Part shown: positions 61,424 through 64,000 of the stretch, one piece after another | Position numbering within the stretch: position 1 is the stretch's first letter | Layout: the number at the start of each line of letters is the position of its first letter | Source: Rhodococcus phenolicus | GTDB taxonomy: Bacteria > Actinomycetota > Actinomycetes > Mycobacteriales > Mycobacteriaceae | NCBI RefSeq assembly: GCF_001646785.1 | Contig: NZ_LRRH01000071.1 | Location: forward strand, 1-64,000 | Length of the DNA: 64,000 nt | Direction: 5' to 3' | Program-made: the position numbers and the translations under genes | Notes under the pieces: generated by a model | Databases searched by the model: none | What the model was told of the DNA's origin: nothing | The model's input: the letters and a program-made list of their open reading frames with translations, nothing else

Positions 61424-63052
61424 ATGGCGGTGCCCGGCGCACACAAGCGTCGCCCCGCACGGCGGGTCGCGGCCTATCTCGTGGTCGTCGCGGTCCTGCT
61501 CGGGCTCGGCGCCGGGGTGGCCGGCGCGGTTCGTGCCTGGCAGGACCGGTGCGATGTCGTCGACGGGTACACCCTCGCCGTGGCACCGGACATCGAGGAT
61601 GCCGTCACCGATGTGCTTGCCCGCGCCGACACCGGATGCACGCGGTTCGTGGTCTCGGTTGCCGAACCCGGCGACGTCGTGGGCCTGCTCGGAACCGGTG
61701 AGGGTGCCCCCGACCTGTGGATTCCCGATTCGGCTTCGTGGGCGGCGCGGGCGTCGGCGATCGCATCGGGCCCGGTACAGACGATCCTCACCCCGATTGC
61801 GACGACCCCGGCCGTCCTGGTCGGCCGCGCCGGGGAGATGCCCGAGGTCGCCACGTGGCGTGCCGCGCTCGTCCTGCCCGGCCTGCGCCCGGGAAATCCG
61901 CTGCGCACCGGGGTCGCGGCGGCCGCGATCCGGGCGGCGCTGGCGGAAACCGAGAACGACGCGGTCGCGATCGGAACCGTCCGCACCGCGATGGCGCCGC
62001 TCGCGCAGCGCGAGAGCGCCCGCACCGACGAGCCCCCGGCCGGTTCGGTCCTGTTCGGCCTGATCGAGTCGGACGGCGGTGTCGGGGTCGGTACCGAGCA
62101 GCAACTGCACGAGTACGCCTCGGCCGCCGACGATGCGGCCGGCGCCGCGGCACTCGAGGCCGGGGTGCCGGACAACGGCAGCATCCTGCTCGACTACACG
62201 CTGGTGGTGACGTCCCCCGAACCGGATCGGCACCGCGAGGCCACCGCCGCGGCGCAGACGCTCGCGGAGGTGCTCGCGACGCAATGGGCTCGCGACGTCT
62301 TCGCGGAGCACGGGTTCCGTGATCCGGCCGGACGTCCCCTGCCCGACGATGCCGGACTCGGGGACATCACGATCATGACCCTGACGGACGAGAGCATCGC
62401 GCAGGAGACGCTGCGGGCCTGGGCGGTGCTGGCGCTCCCGATCCGCACACTCGTCGCGGTGGACGTCTCGGCGTCGATGAGCACGGCGGTCGGCGGTTCC
62501 ACCCGACTGCACCTCACCGAGCAGGCTGCGCGTTCCGGGACCGCGATGTTCCCGGGCAGCGTGCAGGCGGGCCTGTGGGTGTTCGCCGACGACCTCGGCG
62601 AGAACGGGCAGGACCACCGCGAGATACTGCCCATCCGGCGCCTCGATGCCACGGTGGACGGGCAGGCGCAACGGGATCTGATGAACTCGCTCAGTACCAT
62701 CGTGACCTCGGAGGTGAGCGATCGCAGCGCTCTCTACGACACGACGCTCGCCGCGTTCCGGCAGATGCAGGCCACCTACGATCCGCGTGCGATCAACAGT
62801 GTGATCGTCCTGACCGACGGCGCCGATGACGAACCCGACGGAATCACCCAGGAAGAGCTGATCGCGACCCTCGAACGCGAGCAGAACCCGGCTCGGCCGG
62901 TCGTGATCGTCACGGTCGGGCTCACGGCCGATGCCGACGCGGGTGCGCTCGCGGCGATCTCGCACGCCACCGGCGGAACGAGTTACATCGCGCAGGAACC
63001 CGGCGACATCTCCGCGATCTTCGTCAGTGCGCTCGCGGACCGCGCCGGGTAG
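61424..63052 (+). CDS. membrane-anchored protein with solute-binding-like and VWA domains
   Basis: Protein of 542 residues. After a basic start a single transmembrane segment (ARRVAAYLVVVAVLLGLGAG) anchors it with the rest outside. Residues about 60-320 resemble a type 2 periplasmic-binding domain (CTRFVVSVAEPGDVVGLLG, APDLWIPDSASW). From residue 340 a von Willebrand A domain follows with MIDAS residues DVSASMS, then ALYDTTLAAFRQMQ and IVLTDGADD. Such 'substrate-binding and VWA domain-containing' proteins are widespread in actinomycetes and may bind metal-dependent ligands on the cell surface. The ATG at 61424 has GGGAGGAG five bases upstream. Confidence 0.85.
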   Translation: MAVPGAHKRRPARRVAAYLVVVAVLLGLGAGVAGAVRAWQDRCDVVDGYTLAVAPDIEDAVTDVLARADTGCTRFVVSVAEPGDVVGLLGTGEGAPDLWIPDSASWAARASAIASGPVQTILTPIATTPAVLVGRAGEMPEVATWRAALVLPGLRPGNPLRTGVAAAAIRAALAETENDAVAIGTVRTAMAPLAQRESARTDEPPAGSVLFGLIESDGGVGVGTEQQLHEYASAADDAAGAAALEAGVPDNGSILLDYTLVVTSPEPDRHREATAAAQTLAEVLATQWARDVFAEHGFRDPAGRPLPDDAGLGDITIMTLTDESIAQETLRAWAVLALPIRTLVAVDVSASMSTAVGGSTRLHLTEQAARSGTAMFPGSVQAGLWVFADDLGENGQDHREILPIRRLDATVDGQAQRDLMNSLSTIVTSEVSDRSALYDTTLAAFRQMQATYDPRAINSVIVLTDGADDEPDGITQEELIATLEREQNPARPVVIVTVGLTADADAGALAAISHATGGTSYIAQEPGDISAIFVSALADRAG

Positions 63053-63084
63053 GCACCGCTCGGTCCGGAGATCGCCGGGTCCGG

Positions 63085-64000
63085 CTACCGCGACCGGAGG
63101 ACGCGGTTCGGCCGGGTACGCCGCTGCCACAGCCATCCGAGTGCGGCGATCGCCAGGAACAGCACGAACGTCGACAGCAGTTGGATGCGGGCGTCGTCGT
63201 CGAACAGCATCAGGGTGATGAATGCGCCGAGCAGTGCGAGCGTGAACCAGCTCAGGTAGGGGAACGCCCACATACGAACCGTGAGGGTGCCTTCGCGTTC
63301 GAACCGGGGCCGCAGACGCAACTGCGCCACCACGATGAAGATCCAGATCGCGAGCAGGGCCGAGCCGACCGCATTGAGCAGGATCTCGAGCAGGGTGTCC
63401 GGCAGCAGCCAGTTCAGCAGCACGCTGACGAATCCGAAGAACACCGACAGCAGCACGGCGTTCCGCGGCACTCCGGTGCGGGAGAGCTTGCCCAGGCCGG
63501 CGGGGCCGTCGCCACCGCGGGAGAGCGCGAACGCCATCCGGGACGTTCCGTAGACGTTCGCATTGAACGCAGACAGCAGCGCCACCACGACGACCAGCTC
63601 CATGAAGCCGGACACGTACGGGATGCCGGCGACGTCGAGCACGGAGACGAACGGCGAATCCTCGCTGTCGCCGGCGACCGTCCATGGCAGCACCAGCACC
63701 ATGATCGCGATGGAACCCAGGTAGAACAGGCTGATCCGCCACACGACGGTGCGGACCGCGGTCGCGATGGACTTCTCGGGGTCGCGGGATTCGGCGGCGG
63801 CGATGGTGACGATCTCGATGCCGCCGAACGCGAACGCGACCGCGAGCAGACCGGCGGCGATCCCGGCGATTCCGTTGGGCGCGAATCCGTCGCCGTCACC
63901 GAGCAGATGGGTCGACCCGACCGGTTCGGTCCCGGGCAGCAGGCCGAACACCAGCAGTACCCCGATGACGAGGAACCCCACGATCACCGCGACCTTCAGT
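63085..64000 (-). CDS. amino acid permease, APC superfamily (partial)
   Basis: Truncated by the window edge; about 305 C-terminal residues are visible with seven to eight hydrophobic helices. Typical features are AFAFGGIEIVTIAAAESRDP (helix 6, consensus G-x-E), ATAVRTVVWRISLFYLGSI, SAFNANVYGTSRMAFALSRG (helix 8) and MWAFPYLSWFTLALLGAF. The family imports amino acids by proton symport; the pattern is close to GabP/AroP-type (amino acid/GABA) carriers. The gene converges with the VWA-protein gene, and its 5' part lies outside the window. Confidence 0.9.
   Translation of the reverse strand, partial: LKVAVIVGFLVIGVLLVFGLLPGTEPVGSTHLLGDGDGFAPNGIAGIAAGLLAVAFAFGGIEIVTIAAAESRDPEKSIATAVRTVVWRISLFYLGSIAIMVLVLPWTVAGDSEDSPFVSVLDVAGIPYVSGFMELVVVVALLSAFNANVYGTSRMAFALSRGGDGPAGLGKLSRTGVPRNAVLLSVFFGFVSVLLNWLLPDTLLEILLNAVGSALLAIWIFIVVAQLRLRPRFEREGTLTVRMWAFPYLSWFTLALLGAFITLMLFDDDARIQLLSTFVLFLAIAALGWLWQRRTRPNRVLRSR

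Overview
The window is very GC-rich, densely coded DNA from an actinomycete of the mycolic-acid group, most likely Rhodococcus or a close relative. The support is its gene content: mshB (mycothiol synthesis), fbiC (coenzyme F420 synthesis), a PimE-like polyprenol-phosphate-mannose-dependent mannosyltransferase, an LpqW-like lipoprotein, an actinobacterial ATP-dependent DNA ligase (LigB type), a twin-arginine-exported Rv2525c-like protein and a PucR/FadD36-like pair. The order pimE - pterin carbinolamine dehydratase - mutT2 - typA - lpqW - mshB - Rv1171-like - fbiC - fdxC - dapC at 39.5-57.7 kb matches, from memory, the backbone of Mycobacterium tuberculosis Rv1159-Rv1178.

Layout. 0-7.8 kb: an FHA-ABC exporter (Rv1747-like) behind a quinone oxidoreductase, an ICMT-like methyltransferase, an AraC/VOC divergent pair, a decayed lipoprotein gene, an ArsR-AHSA1 pair and two small proteins. 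7.9-16.4 kb: recC-recB-recD with overlapping stop and start codons. 16.4-24.6 kb: an FMN hydroxy-acid oxidase, DNA ligase, a lipase maturation factor-like membrane protein, a VOC protein, an MFS transporter, and an accessory clpP pair facing a small XRE regulator. 24.7-33.7 kb: several regulator/target modules with visible operators (ECF41 sigma factor with an AhpD-like protein, LacI with an alcohol dehydrogenase, MmyB-type XRE with a DUF1330 protein), class I fumarase, a CPBP protease and a mismatch glycosylase. 33.7-39.1 kb: carotenoid oxygenase, an Mrr-like protein, an Rv2525c-like protein, a striking Ser-x-x repeat protein and an exported protein. 39.5-57.7 kb: the conserved backbone, interrupted by a LuxR-family remnant, a 52-residue gene behind three CRP-like sites, a uracil-DNA glycosylase/PH-domain cluster and an MFS/LysR pair divided by a 16-bp tandem repeat. 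57.8-64 kb: rhomboid-like protein, acyl-CoA synthetase, PucR regulator, a VWA-containing extracytoplasmic protein and a truncated amino acid permease.

How the genes work together. recBCD is a translationally coupled double-strand-break repair operon. lpqW sits about 3.4 kb from pimE, and both act in phosphatidylinositol-mannoside/lipoarabinomannan synthesis in mycobacteria. Several divergent regulator-target pairs share a palindrome or promoter motif in the intergenic region. Many starts lie 6-8 bases after a TANNNT box, suggesting frequent leaderless transcription. I saw no rRNA, tRNA, CRISPR array, integrase or insertion sequence, so this looks like chromosomal core with small accessory islands. 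Comparisons with named genes are from memory; no database search was run.
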